Shown here piece after piece: positions 41,970 through 50,894 of a stretch of DNA of 64,000 bases (position 1 is the stretch's first letter; each line of letters opens with the position of its first letter). Both the position numbers and the translations under genes were made by a program. Location: contig NZ_CP028136.1 in NCBI RefSeq assembly GCF_003024155.1, positions 3,410,001-3,474,000 on the forward strand. The letters run 5' to 3'. The notes under the pieces are model-generated. The model had not been told where the DNA came from and did not search any database. It saw only the letters and a list, made by a program, of their open reading frames with translations. This DNA is from Christiangramia fulva. Lineage in GTDB: Bacteria > Bacteroidota > Bacteroidia > Flavobacteriales > Flavobacteriaceae.

Positions 41970-43441
41970 ACACATCTATACCATTGCTCAGTATTATTTT
42001 GTTCCTGCCCCTGGCGGGGGCATTTTTAGTGACCCTCTTTCGATCATCCGGACCCAAAATTGCCAATCTGGTCGCTGTGATATTTTCTTTTTTAAGCCTG
42101 ATAACAGCTATATTCCTGGGGATTGAGGGTATTGGGAAAGGTTTTTCACATATAGAAGAGGTAAATTGGATACCCTCGCTTGGTGCCGCATACCGTCTTG
42201 GAGTGGATGGAATAAGCTATATAGCTGTTCTGCTCACTACGGTACTTTTTATGAGCAGTATCACCTTTTCCACAAAGACCATAGGTAGAAAATCTGAATA
42301 TATGGCCTTGTTCCTTCTGCTTGAAACCGCCTGCCTGGGGGTTTTTATGTCACTGGACCTGTTGTTGTTCTATGTTTTTTTCGAAATTACACTTGTAGGA
42401 ATGTATTTTATCATTGCCGGCTGGGGCCATGGCAATGCGAAAAAAGCAGCGCTCATGTTCTTTATATATACACTGGTGGGAAGTCTTGCCCTATTATTGG
42501 CGTTATTGGGGCTCTACCTAAATACTGACCCTCATAGCTTTGATATGCGCGTAATCATCGCTAACCCGCCAACGGGATGGATTGGCATGGCAATTTTTTG
42601 GGGTTTACTAATAGCATTCGCTATAAAAACCCCCCTTTTTCCTTTTCATTCCTGGTTACCTTTGGCGCATACTAAAGCCCCCGCAGCCGGAAGCGCGATC
42701 CTTGCCGGAATTTTGCTAAAATTAGGGGCATACGGGTTCATCCGCTTTATGTTACAAATGACCCCGGAGGCTTTTCGGCAATATGCCTGGGTGGTAATTA
42801 TTATTGCCGTTATCTCGGTTATATACGGTGCCCTGGTAGCAATGGCCCAAACGGATATCAAACGAATGGTGGCCTATACCAGTATCAATCATATGGGCTA
42901 TCTTGCATTTGGTGTTGCCATAGCCGCCTTACAATACGATGATAGCGGGGTAAGTGCCCTTGACGGCGCAAGCCTTCAAATCTTTAGCCATGGGATAGTT
43001 ACGGGATTGTTGTTCCTTTTATGCGGAAGCATCCAGGACAGGGCTACCACCAGGGAAATGCCGGCCTTAAAAGGTCTCTTAAAGGCTTATCCCCTATTAA
43101 GCGGCTTTTTTGTCCTGGCAGCTTCCGCTTCTCTTGGCCTTCCCGGTTTAGCGCATTTTCCGGCTGAATTTCAGATATTCCTGGGTGGGTATGCGATTTA
43201 TCCCTGGGCGGTAGGAGTCATGCTCCTGGGCCTTGTCATAACTTCCGCATTGTATTTAAGAGCAATACAGGGCTCCTTTATGGGACCTATGGATTCTTCG
43301 GTATTAAAAAAAATGCAAGATCTAAATACCTCTGAATTATTGGCTTTTATCCCGTTGATTATTTTAATTATCATGGTGGGTATCTTTCCTGACACCATTT
43401 TGAGCTTTATTCATGAAACCACAAAAGCCTTCATGCCATGA
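41966..43441 (+). CDS. nuoM: Complex I antiporter-like subunit M
   Basis: A 491-residue protein with about 14 helices. The channel set is intact: Glu in YVFFEITLVGMYFI, Lys in FAIKTPLFPFHSWLPLAHTKAP and Lys in GILLKLGAYGFIRF. YTSINHMGYLAFG and IFSHGIVTGLLFLLCG are standard NuoM runs. It is expected to translocate protons if the complex is energised. It overlaps nuoN by four bases. Confidence 0.92.
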   Translation: MNTSIPLLSIILFLPLAGAFLVTLFRSSGPKIANLVAVIFSFLSLITAIFLGIEGIGKGFSHIEEVNWIPSLGAAYRLGVDGISYIAVLLTTVLFMSSITFSTKTIGRKSEYMALFLLLETACLGVFMSLDLLLFYVFFEITLVGMYFIIAGWGHGNAKKAALMFFIYTLVGSLALLLALLGLYLNTDPHSFDMRVIIANPPTGWIGMAIFWGLLIAFAIKTPLFPFHSWLPLAHTKAPAAGSAILAGILLKLGAYGFIRFMLQMTPEAFRQYAWVVIIIAVISVIYGALVAMAQTDIKRMVAYTSINHMGYLAFGVAIAALQYDDSGVSALDGASLQIFSHGIVTGLLFLLCGSIQDRATTREMPALKGLLKAYPLLSGFFVLAASASLGLPGLAHFPAEFQIFLGGYAIYPWAVGVMLLGLVITSALYLRAIQGSFMGPMDSSVLKKMQDLNTSELLAFIPLIILIIMVGIFPDTILSFIHETTKAFMP

Positions 43442-44790
43442 TCAAAGACCTGTTAAGCATTCTCCCGCAAATTATCGTATTGCTTACCGCCATGGCCTCT
43501 CTTATTTTTGAAATGCTGCGGAAAGCTTCCGGAAGTCTCATTACCCTGATTATAGGTCTGGCCGGGGCATCAGGACTTGCCATTTCCCGGCTTGGAACAG
43601 TAGGAACCGCTTTTTCTAAAACTTTTCGAATCGATGACCTCAGTTTATGGGCGGTAATAATACTATGTGGCACGGGAATACTATCGGCGCTACTAATGCG
43701 ACAGGAACTAAAGGGTACTAACAGGGAAGGTACACTCTACAGCCTGGTGGCTTTTTCCACTCTCGGCTCCCTGTTGTTGGCGGGAAGTGGCGATCTTATG
43801 TTCCTCGTCCTGGGGGTGCTTATAAACAGTCTGGGTGGATTTGCCATGGCTGCCTATCCTAAAACAGATAAGGCTACTGAAGGGGCCATCAAATATTTTG
43901 TATATGGCTCAGTAACAGGCGCGGTAATGCTTTTTGGCCTCACTTACTGGGTCGGGATAACCGGAACAACTTTCATTAAAGACCTCACGGGGATTACATC
44001 ACAGGCTTTCGTCCTTTTGATAGGGTTTGGAGGATTGATCACCGGTTTGGGTTATGCAGCTTCACTTTTCCCCTTCCATTTCTGGACCCCGGACACCTTC
44101 GAAGGGGCCCCGGTATCTGTAGCGGCATTCTTGTCCGTAACACCAAAGATTGGGGCTTTTTTCGCACTGGCACAGGTCATGAAAGACCTGCCTCCTCTAC
44201 TTGACTGGAACCTGATCCTTGGGATCCTGGCGGTGCTTTCAATGACTTTCGGAAATATTGTAGCGCTCTGGCAAAAAAATATGCTAAGGCTAATGGCCTA
44301 TTCCACAGTGGCCCAGGCAGGATATTTCCTTTTGGGAATTGTGGCCATCAATCAAAGTGGACTTGCATTATCCGGACTGATAATTTTTAGCCTTGCTTAC
44401 GCTGCCATGAACATTGGCGCTTTTGCAGTAATACAACGCACAGGAAACAATATTATCTATTTTGAAGGCCTTGCAAGAAAAAGGCCTTTTATGGCAGTAG
44501 CCATGTTAGTTTTTCTATTATCACTGGTAGGTATCCCGCCGCTGGCCGGTTTTGCCGGAAAATTCCTTTTATTCGGTTCTGCCATGGATGCCGGTTATAC
44601 ATGGCTGGCCGTTGCCGCGATTTTAAACAGCGTAATATCCTTAGCGGTATATTTAAGAATAATTTTCCCGATGTTCTATAGAAAAGAGCCTATCTATAGT
44701 TTTCCGACTTCAGGGATTATAACATCCGTTTTCACAGTTTGCTTTATCGTTACAGTACTGGTTGGAATATTGTTAAGGTTCCTGGTTTAA
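43438..44790 (+). CDS. nuoN: Complex I antiporter-like subunit N with altered channel residues
   Basis: A 450-residue protein with about 13-14 helices and NuoN runs FPFHFWTPDTFEGAPVSVAAFLSV and STVAQAGYFLLG. Two residues usually essential for proton flow are changed: the helix-5 Glu aligns with Leu128 (LGVLINSLGG) and the helix-7 Lys with Ala207 (GLGYAASLFPFH). Lys237 (SVTPKIGAF) is kept. This subunit may be a structural spacer rather than a pump. It is the last gene of the cluster. Confidence 0.88.
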   Translation: MIKDLLSILPQIIVLLTAMASLIFEMLRKASGSLITLIIGLAGASGLAISRLGTVGTAFSKTFRIDDLSLWAVIILCGTGILSALLMRQELKGTNREGTLYSLVAFSTLGSLLLAGSGDLMFLVLGVLINSLGGFAMAAYPKTDKATEGAIKYFVYGSVTGAVMLFGLTYWVGITGTTFIKDLTGITSQAFVLLIGFGGLITGLGYAASLFPFHFWTPDTFEGAPVSVAAFLSVTPKIGAFFALAQVMKDLPPLLDWNLILGILAVLSMTFGNIVALWQKNMLRLMAYSTVAQAGYFLLGIVAINQSGLALSGLIIFSLAYAAMNIGAFAVIQRTGNNIIYFEGLARKRPFMAVAMLVFLLSLVGIPPLAGFAGKFLLFGSAMDAGYTWLAVAAILNSVISLAVYLRIIFPMFYRKEPIYSFPTSGIITSVFTVCFIVTVLVGILLRFLV

Positions 44791-44799
44791 GAAACAGGT

Positions 44800-46101
44800 T
44801 CAGTCCTTCTTATTTTTCTCGATATCATTCCACCTTCCCTGCTCCATCAACATCATATCTGCCACCAAACCGGCCCATGTAAATTCTTTCGCCCCATAGC
44901 CTTCACCGGTAAAAGGATTATAATATTCCCGGAAGCCACTTTTCGCGATTAGCGTTTTTATGCTTTCTACCATACTTCTTGCTTCCCGGCTGTATTCATT
45001 TTCCATTAAAAACTTATGCAGGAACCAGTTATTGACGATCCAGGTAGGCCCTCTCCAGATATACACAGATTCATTAGGATTAAAAGCTGATTCTTTCATA
45101 GCCACCGAGGGAATTGGATATTTTGACTGGAACTCGTCTTTGTTAAAAAAATGTTCTTTAATTACAGAGGTTTTAATCTCCGCCGGGATCCCCTCTAAAA
45201 CTACAGGATAGAAGATAGTAGGTGTTAATATCCGTATAGGTTCATTATTTTTCCCATAAAGGTCATAAAATGCCGCATCTTTTTCATGGTACATTAACTT
45301 CAGGATGGCCTGAGTTACTTTCTCTGACAGCTCTTTAAAATAAGTGATTTCCCCATCCCCTGTTAATTCACAGAGGCAAGCCATTGTTTCGAGGTTTTGG
45401 GCATAAATGGTATTAAAACCAGCATCTTTTACCAGGAAATAATCCTGCTCCCAAATACGCTCCAGCTTATAATTATTTAAAAAATTCCTGAAATCAACCC
45501 AGGTTACTTTTCGGAATAACTTTTTAGTTGCTTTTCCTTCAGTAAAATCAAGCGGAATATCAAAGCTGGGTTTCCAGTCCATTCCCGATTCATAGGGTGA
45601 AATAATGGTCAAAAGGAAGGTGTCATCAAAATCCCGGTTTTTTGCCAGCCATTGGTAATATTTTTTTAGACCGGGCATTAATTTTTCAACAAAAGCCTTA
45701 TCACCGGTAATATTATAAATTCTTTGTACTGCCTGTGCAAGCAGGGGCGGCTGGATGAGCGCGCTCATGTGGCTTTTATAGAGGTTTCGAAAACGGGGAA
45801 GTGATTGTAGCAGGTCGGGCAGGCGATTAGGTTTCAACCGGTCCCAATAAATCATATGTCCAATAAAACCATCCTCTTTCTGGAGCGCCATAAGGCTTTC
45901 TATATGACTCTTAGCCATGGAGGCTTCTCCCAGGGCGCACAAAATATAAACATGAAAACAGGTATCCCAGAAATATTGGTAGGGATAAGTGCCGGGTGAG
46001 GGACGGGTAAAATGAAAGTAAGATTTTTTTCGCCCTCCTCCCTTTTCCATATTCTTAAGCAACAGGCTTTTAATGCTGTCAAAGAGTTCCTTTTCTTCCA
46101 T
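44800..46101 (-). CDS. MGH1/GH63-like glycoside hydrolase
   Basis: A 433-residue soluble protein with the alternating-helix pattern of alpha/alpha-six-barrel glycosidases. Recognisable runs are YQYFWDTCFHVY near residue 42, SPYESGMDWKPSFD near 168 and NESVYIWRGPTWIVNNWFLH near 345, the latter with the WRGPxW motif of GH63/mannosylglycerate hydrolase-like enzymes. There is no signal peptide, so it is cytosolic. It may process a compatible-solute glycoside. Its link to the metal genes is unclear. It converges on nuoN with only nine bases between. Confidence 0.8.
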   Translation of the reverse strand: MEEKELFDSIKSLLLKNMEKGGGRKKSYFHFTRPSPGTYPYQYFWDTCFHVYILCALGEASMAKSHIESLMALQKEDGFIGHMIYWDRLKPNRLPDLLQSLPRFRNLYKSHMSALIQPPLLAQAVQRIYNITGDKAFVEKLMPGLKKYYQWLAKNRDFDDTFLLTIISPYESGMDWKPSFDIPLDFTEGKATKKLFRKVTWVDFRNFLNNYKLERIWEQDYFLVKDAGFNTIYAQNLETMACLCELTGDGEITYFKELSEKVTQAILKLMYHEKDAAFYDLYGKNNEPIRILTPTIFYPVVLEGIPAEIKTSVIKEHFFNKDEFQSKYPIPSVAMKESAFNPNESVYIWRGPTWIVNNWFLHKFLMENEYSREARSMVESIKTLIAKSGFREYYNPFTGEGYGAKEFTWAGLVADMMLMEQGRWNDIEKNKKD

Positions 46102-46124
46102 AAAATCCCTTTCTTTGTAAACCC

Positions 46125-46631
46125 TTACGGCCTTTTTCGGGAGGATGAATGCCTTTTGATAATCTTCCAGGCTCCTTTTTCCTTTTTTAATACTGAAGTG
46201 GCCACACCTTTAAGATCAAATTTTTCAGGATTATCAGATTTAGAATCCCTCAAATCTATTGAATAATTATAGGTTTCTGTGGTAAAGGCATACGGATAAG
46301 CAATTCTCACATCCATAAAATAATTGGTAAAGTTAAAGGATTCAAATTCTTCGAATTCTGGTTTTAAATGCTGTTCCAAATACTGGTTATAGGACCCTTC
46401 CATTCCCCCTGATTCAAATATTTGAGAATCGCGGGAATATAAACTTAGGGTGCTGTCCAAATTTTGGGAAACCAGGGCTTCTTTAAATTTATTAAGTACC
46501 TGTTCTACCGCTTTTTTTTCCTTTTTTATATCCACATTACCGGAAGCCGATGCGGAAGGTTTATTGTTATCCCCACAAGCCAGAAGCACTGTAAATGATG
46601 TAAGAAGGAGAAATGATATAATTTTTCGCAT
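46125..46631 (-). CDS. Lipoprotein with SnoaL/NTF2-like domain
   Basis: About 168 residues from MRKIISFLL; the ATG at 46688 would add an implausible N-terminal extension before the signal. The lipobox is TVLLACGDN. A Ser/Lys-rich linker follows, then an NTF2-like domain (VEQVLNKFKEALVSQNLDSTLSLYS, SVLKKEKGAWKIIKRHSS). Such domains with a C-terminal WKI-H pattern are common among secreted DUF4440-like proteins of unknown ligand. It is placed before the glycosidase gene in the same direction. Confidence 0.68.
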   Translation of the reverse strand: MRKIISFLLLTSFTVLLACGDNNKPSASASGNVDIKKEKKAVEQVLNKFKEALVSQNLDSTLSLYSRDSQIFESGGMEGSYNQYLEQHLKPEFEEFESFNFTNYFMDVRIAYPYAFTTETYNYSIDLRDSKSDNPEKFDLKGVATSVLKKEKGAWKIIKRHSSSRKRP

Positions 46632-46765
46632 AATCTTATAAAATTTAGTTTTTTTCACCCAGGTCTGTAAATATTTTATCACCATCATTTGTCGAAAAGA
46701 TAGTCTAACTATTAAAATAGTAAAAATATATCAGGAAGCAATTTATAGGATAGACTGGTTTTGTG

Positions 46766-46802
46766 CCTGAGAGGGGAAGGGCAAAACCCTTCCCTTTTCA
46801 GG
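46766..46802. terminator. Hairpin after haem-binding protein gene
   Basis: CCTGAGAGGGGAAGGG pairs with CCCTTCCCTTTTCAGG with two G-U-type positions, around a five-base loop. It lies about 85 bases beyond the stop of the minus-strand gene at 46887. Confidence 0.65.
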
Positions 46803-46886
46803 ACTTTTAAAGGGATAATGTAAGATAAAATTAACCAATTAACAATGAAAAAATCATTTTCACTTACATAGAATCCCATTCCTTTA

Positions 46887-47345
46887 TTATAGTTCCAGTC
46901 CCTTTTTCAGTCGTCTCATATAATCAAGAAATTCCTTTTTTTCCTTTTCAGAAAAAACCGCCTCTTTATGAAGAAAAGTATAAGAATCTAGGGGCATTTC
47001 TCCGTCTTCCACCTGGCTTATTATGGAGCGTAACTTGCTGTTCTTACGCCTGTCTGAATAATTTGCCCATTCACTAAAATTAAGTTCCTTCTTTCCTGCG
47101 GTTATATGGTCGTCCAGGAACCATGCCACCGGCTGTACCCTGTTATACCAGGGATACCTGGTATTATTGCTGTGGCAATCATAACAGGATTCGAACAATT
47201 TTCCTTTTACCGGCTGAGGTACCTCGTTGACTTTCGTAAAATCTGTTGGGGGTATTTCAGAACTTTTATTGGGATGCCTCGGTACAAATTGAACTACCAG
47301 CATAATTACCAAAAAAACACCTAAGGTGATTTTAAGAATTTTCAA
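46887..47345 (-). CDS. Haem-binding (c-type) domain protein
   Basis: A 152-residue protein with an N-terminal membrane helix (LKITLGVFLVIMLVVQFV) and the periplasmic haem-attachment motif CYDCHSN near residue 54, followed by RYPWYNRVQPVAWFL. This pattern is the Haem_bd family of Bacteroidota, usually membrane-anchored single-haem proteins. Electron transfer is expected, with partner unknown. It lies between the DUF3347 lipoprotein and glycosidase regions; the copper oxidase genes nearby suggest a redox link. Confidence 0.85.
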   Translation of the reverse strand: MKILKITLGVFLVIMLVVQFVPRHPNKSSEIPPTDFTKVNEVPQPVKGKLFESCYDCHSNNTRYPWYNRVQPVAWFLDDHITAGKKELNFSEWANYSDRRKNSKLRSIISQVEDGEMPLDSYTFLHKEAVFSEKEKKEFLDYMRRLKKGLEL

Positions 47346-47359
47346 GGTCTGGATAGTTT

Positions 47360-47947
47360 TTATAGTTCCTTTTGCACCTTTCCACAGCCCGGCATTTTTG
47401 TGCCCATATACGGGTTTTGTATTTCTTCTTCACTACTTAGCCACTGTGCCCCTTTATTGTCATTGTACATAGGGCAATATGCCTGAAAAAGTTTTCTGTT
47501 GGTTCCCGTAATGGCAATCATGTCTATCATATCTTTGCTCAAAATATCAAAATGCTCGCGCTGATGGGCTATAGGGCTTTCAGAAATATGTTCCGCATGT
47601 TCTTTGGCATCTTCAATAATATCTGTTAGCTCCTGTTGCTCGGTGGAGGAATATTCCTCCTTATCAAACTCTTCTAATTCTTTAGCGAGTTTGCTGCCGG
47701 CTTCCGCCGCCGCTTCCTGATCATCCTTTACCAGGGCATCTTTAATAGCCAGATAATTTTCCAATGTCATGGCCACCTCCTGGTTTTCATTAGTTTTAGA
47801 ACCATTTTGTCCCTGATTATCCTGCTGGTGCATTTCGTTGGACATAGGTTCAGCCGGTTCGTCCTCTTTTGCATTCTTGCAGGAGATTGCGGCAAAGCTA
47901 AGTAATGTTAGAAGCAATACTTTTGTTGTTTTTCTTGGGTATCTCAT
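47360..47947 (-). CDS. DUF3347-type lipoprotein
   Basis: About 195 residues from MRYPRKTTK. The upstream in-frame ATG at 48055 overlaps the copper oxidase gene and lacks signal features. The lipobox is FAAISCKNA. An acidic linker precedes a helical DUF3347 domain (LENYLAIKDALVKDDQEAAA, HFDILSKDMIDMI) and the C-terminal AYCPMYNDNKGAQWLSSE, a motif seen also in CusB-associated domains, with a final MPGCG. It probably binds copper, and it lies 31 bases after the CopA-CopB fusion gene. Confidence 0.78.
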   Translation of the reverse strand: MRYPRKTTKVLLLTLLSFAAISCKNAKEDEPAEPMSNEMHQQDNQGQNGSKTNENQEVAMTLENYLAIKDALVKDDQEAAAEAGSKLAKELEEFDKEEYSSTEQQELTDIIEDAKEHAEHISESPIAHQREHFDILSKDMIDMIAITGTNRKLFQAYCPMYNDNKGAQWLSSEEEIQNPYMGTKMPGCGKVQKEL

Positions 47948-47978
47948 AATTATTAAATTTAAAATATTTTTACTCTTT

Positions 47979-50375
47979 TTAAAATCTTGCAGATAATCCG
48001 GCCCCAGCCCCAAAACGATTATCATAACTTCCCATAAGGGAAAGGTTTTTTCCAAGGATATACTCCATGCCTACCTGCCAGGTAGTTTCGGATACATAAT
48101 TTTTATCGGGACCAAGATCGTTGGACCATCCAAAATCCATCTCGTATTCATATTCACCATATAAGGCGATATGCGGAAAAATCATAGTTGCTTTATAGAA
48201 ACTGATATTAGGCCTTAGTTCACTATCAATTCGAAGTTCAGAATCTATGAGCAGGGGTAGCAGGTAGCGCACCCCTCCAATCGCTACGGTATTCAATTCA
48301 TCCACATTATCCTCGTAAACATTTTCCACATTGATCCCGCCGAACACCCTAAAGTAATCGTTGAGGTACCTTTCGTAAGTTAAATTGGCCTCTAGGTTTT
48401 GGTTCCAGCCATACTCCCCCCTAAAGATAAACTGGTTCCTTATGTTAGTAGCTGTCGCATAAAGCTCGGTCATATGGCTTGCTGCTGTCACTTCAGCCCA
48501 TGTGTACATATGATTTGCCTCGGTGGTTAAATTGGCCAGCGGATATTCCTTTAACCGTTCATCACGTGGGGTATCATAACTAAAAACACGGGCCATTCCA
48601 CTGTTTAGATGGTATAAAATATGGCAGTGAAAAAACCAGTCTCCCGTTTCGCTTGCATCAAACTCTATAACCACCTTTTGCATGGGGGCAACATCTACCG
48701 TATGTTTTAAGGGGGAGTATTCCCCATTTTTGTTCAACACCCTAAAGAAATGTCCGTGTAGGTGCATGGGATGGTGCATCATTGTGAGATTATTTAAAGT
48801 AATCCTGGCTACCGTGCCCTGTTCAATTTTAATCTTATCGGTTTCTGAAAGCGGCACTCCATTGATACTCCACACGTAGCGATTCATATTGCCTGTGAGA
48901 TTGAAAAGCATTTCTTTTACCGGTTTCTTTCCATCAAACGAAGTTTTGACCGGGGACTTTAAAAAGTTGTAATTAAACTGTGGATTTGCGCCGGTTTTCA
49001 TATTATTACCAATCACTTTATCTGCGGGAACCACATAGCCCAGTTTCATGCCTTCCATATCACTATCAGCCTCCATTGTATCTTTCGCCATTTTCATCTG
49101 CCCATGATCCATATTGGCATGCGCCATTTTTGTAGTATCTTTTTTCATACCGGACATCCCTTCCATATTCATTTGAGCCATGTCTTTTTTCGCTCCGTTC
49201 ATATCCATTTCCTCCATATTCATTTCCCCCATATCCATGCTATATTTTTCCATTACTTTAATGGAATCGTTTTTGCCTGGACGAAATTTCGAAGCCGGGG
49301 CTCCCATTTTCATGTCCATAGACATCATGCGTTTCATTTTTTCGATGAGGTCCGGTTCCGGTAGTACCGGTGCTTTAAAAACCGGGCCATTTCCCAGATA
49401 GGCAGAAGCGAAGCCACTACCGTCCTGTGCCATTGCCCTTACTTCCAGCTGTCCGTTTTTAGGTATGGTAACTATAAAATCGTATGTTTCGGCTACTCCT
49501 ATCAGCGTCTGGTTATGCTCCACGGGCACCACATCCTTGCCGTCAGCCGAGACCACCAAAGGATCTTCCCCTCCAAAGGTTAACCAGTAATAAGAAGCCG
49601 CTGATGCGTTTACAAACCTCAGCCGCACTTTCTCTCCAGGGTTGAACTGCGGGTATTCCTGTTTTGATTTTCCATTTATAAGAAAGCGGTCATAGAAGTT
49701 ATCTGAAATCGCAAAGTCCGGCATGCGCTGCCAGATCATTTTTAGCTTTGCACTAACAGCTTTTTCTTTGATGATTTTATCCCAGCTTTGAATCTGTCCT
49801 TTTTTGATAAGGTACCACTCATTTCCCCTTTTTAAGTTTCTGAGCTGGTTTAGCGGATTCTCATCCATCCAGTCTGATAAGACCAGTACAAGGTCTTTAT
49901 CATAATCTAAAGTCTTTTCCTTAGGATTTATCTGTATAGAACCATACACTCCACGTTGTTCCTGTAAACCTGTGTGGGAATGGTACCAGTATGTACCGGA
50001 CTGTTTCACTGCAAACCTATATTGAAAGGTTTCCCCGGGCCTTATTGGTGGTGTTGTTAAATAAGGTACACCATCATAAAAATTTGGAAGAATGATCCCG
50101 TGCCAGTGAACAGAGGTTTCGTGGTCCATTTTATTGGTCACGTTAATAATGGCGAACTCCCCTTCAGTAAACACAAGGTTAGGGCCGGGAATTCCACCGT
50201 TAATGGTCATTGCCTTCACATCCTTACCCGTAAAATTTACGGATTCATAAGCTATCTCAAGATTATATTCATGTTCCGGCCAATTGTCTATATTCTCTTC
50301 TGTGGGATTTGCCGTTTGAGCGAATACCTTGTGTGTTAATATCAGTAATAATAATATGGTTAATTTTAATCTCAT
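47979..50375 (-). CDS. CopA-type multicopper oxidase fused to CopB-like C-terminal domain
   Basis: About 798 residues from MRLKLTIL. After the signal peptide come three cupredoxin domains with copper ligands in VHWHGIILP, YWYHSHTG, HPMHLHGHFF and FFHCHILYHLNSGMARV. A Met/His-rich insert (about 360-460, repeated NMEEMDM-like runs) is likely for Cu loading. After about residue 630 the chain continues into roughly 165 residues of alternating beta strands resembling the CopB outer-membrane barrel (EYGWNQNLEANLTYERYL, ending LSARF). This joins two normally separate copper-resistance proteins. Confidence 0.85.
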   Translation of the reverse strand: MRLKLTILLLLILTHKVFAQTANPTEENIDNWPEHEYNLEIAYESVNFTGKDVKAMTINGGIPGPNLVFTEGEFAIINVTNKMDHETSVHWHGIILPNFYDGVPYLTTPPIRPGETFQYRFAVKQSGTYWYHSHTGLQEQRGVYGSIQINPKEKTLDYDKDLVLVLSDWMDENPLNQLRNLKRGNEWYLIKKGQIQSWDKIIKEKAVSAKLKMIWQRMPDFAISDNFYDRFLINGKSKQEYPQFNPGEKVRLRFVNASAASYYWLTFGGEDPLVVSADGKDVVPVEHNQTLIGVAETYDFIVTIPKNGQLEVRAMAQDGSGFASAYLGNGPVFKAPVLPEPDLIEKMKRMMSMDMKMGAPASKFRPGKNDSIKVMEKYSMDMGEMNMEEMDMNGAKKDMAQMNMEGMSGMKKDTTKMAHANMDHGQMKMAKDTMEADSDMEGMKLGYVVPADKVIGNNMKTGANPQFNYNFLKSPVKTSFDGKKPVKEMLFNLTGNMNRYVWSINGVPLSETDKIKIEQGTVARITLNNLTMMHHPMHLHGHFFRVLNKNGEYSPLKHTVDVAPMQKVVIEFDASETGDWFFHCHILYHLNSGMARVFSYDTPRDERLKEYPLANLTTEANHMYTWAEVTAASHMTELYATATNIRNQFIFRGEYGWNQNLEANLTYERYLNDYFRVFGGINVENVYEDNVDELNTVAIGGVRYLLPLLIDSELRIDSELRPNISFYKATMIFPHIALYGEYEYEMDFGWSNDLGPDKNYVSETTWQVGMEYILGKNLSLMGSYDNRFGAGAGLSARF

Positions 50376-50447
50376 TAGAATTGTTTTAGATTGGTAAAAC
50401 ATCAGCTATAGCCCTGATAAACTTTAAAAGGAAACCTAAAACTATTT

Positions 50448-50864
50448 CTAAATAAGGAAAGTATCAAAGTAAACAAAAAGAGGGTGTTTTAATCCAGGTG
50501 GCGGATAATCTATAGCTATTTTCTTTCCGGGGATCCCAAAAAAATTCAATTTAAATTCCAGATTAGAAAGAGATAATGAAGGTACCAGGCAAACAGGAGG
50601 ATAAATTGTTGGGAAAGAGTTCTTTAATTCGTTTTGCCCGTTTATAAATACCTGTGTATTGCTACAGCAATTCTTATTTGTAAATGATTCTTTTCTATTT
50701 TCTTGTCCAGGTGTTTCGAAACAACAAGCCTTAGCTTTATTGAAAACAGCTTTATCTACTAATACCTTTCCGCAATAATGCTTATTAACAGAAAAAGACA
50801 GGGTTGAAAAGACAACCGCAACAGCTAATAAAAAATTAATTATGTTTTTAAATAATTTAAGCAC
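50448..50864 (-). CDS. HYC_CC_PP-type exported protein
   Basis: A 138-residue protein with N-terminal signal helix, then NKHYCGKVLVDKAVFN (HYC), ACCFETP (CC), a further NCCSN, and IDYPPPGLKHP near the C-terminus (PP). This is the motif set of the HYC_CC_PP family common beside copper and other metal efflux genes in flavobacteria. The function is unknown; conserved His and Cys suggest Cu binding. It lies upstream of the CopA-CopB fusion gene. Confidence 0.75.
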   Translation of the reverse strand: MLKLFKNIINFLLAVAVVFSTLSFSVNKHYCGKVLVDKAVFNKAKACCFETPGQENRKESFTNKNCCSNTQVFINGQNELKNSFPTIYPPVCLVPSLSLSNLEFKLNFFGIPGKKIAIDYPPPGLKHPLFVYFDTFLI

Positions 50865-50886
50865 AAGAAGTTATTAATAATAGATA

Positions 50887-50894
50887 CAAAAATA
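50887..50894 (-). promoter_or_regulatory. Candidate -7 element for HYC_CC_PP gene
   Basis: TATTTTTG on the minus strand matches TAnnTTTG about 23 bases before the start at 50864. The upstream TTG is only 16 bases away, closer than usual. Confidence 0.35.

Noticed and set aside
36481..44790. Mrp-type Na+/H+ antiporter or DabAB (CO2-concentrating) system
   Set aside because: NuoA, NuoH and NuoJ-type subunits and a NuoBD fusion are encoded, the NuoL protein has the lateral helix, and no DabA (DUF2309) or MrpE/F/G-type gene is present.
49104..49364. Plus-strand His/Phe-rich frames opposite the CopA-CopB fusion
   Set aside because: They are antisense shadows of the Met/His-rich insert of the oxidase; composition mirrors its codons and there is no start context.
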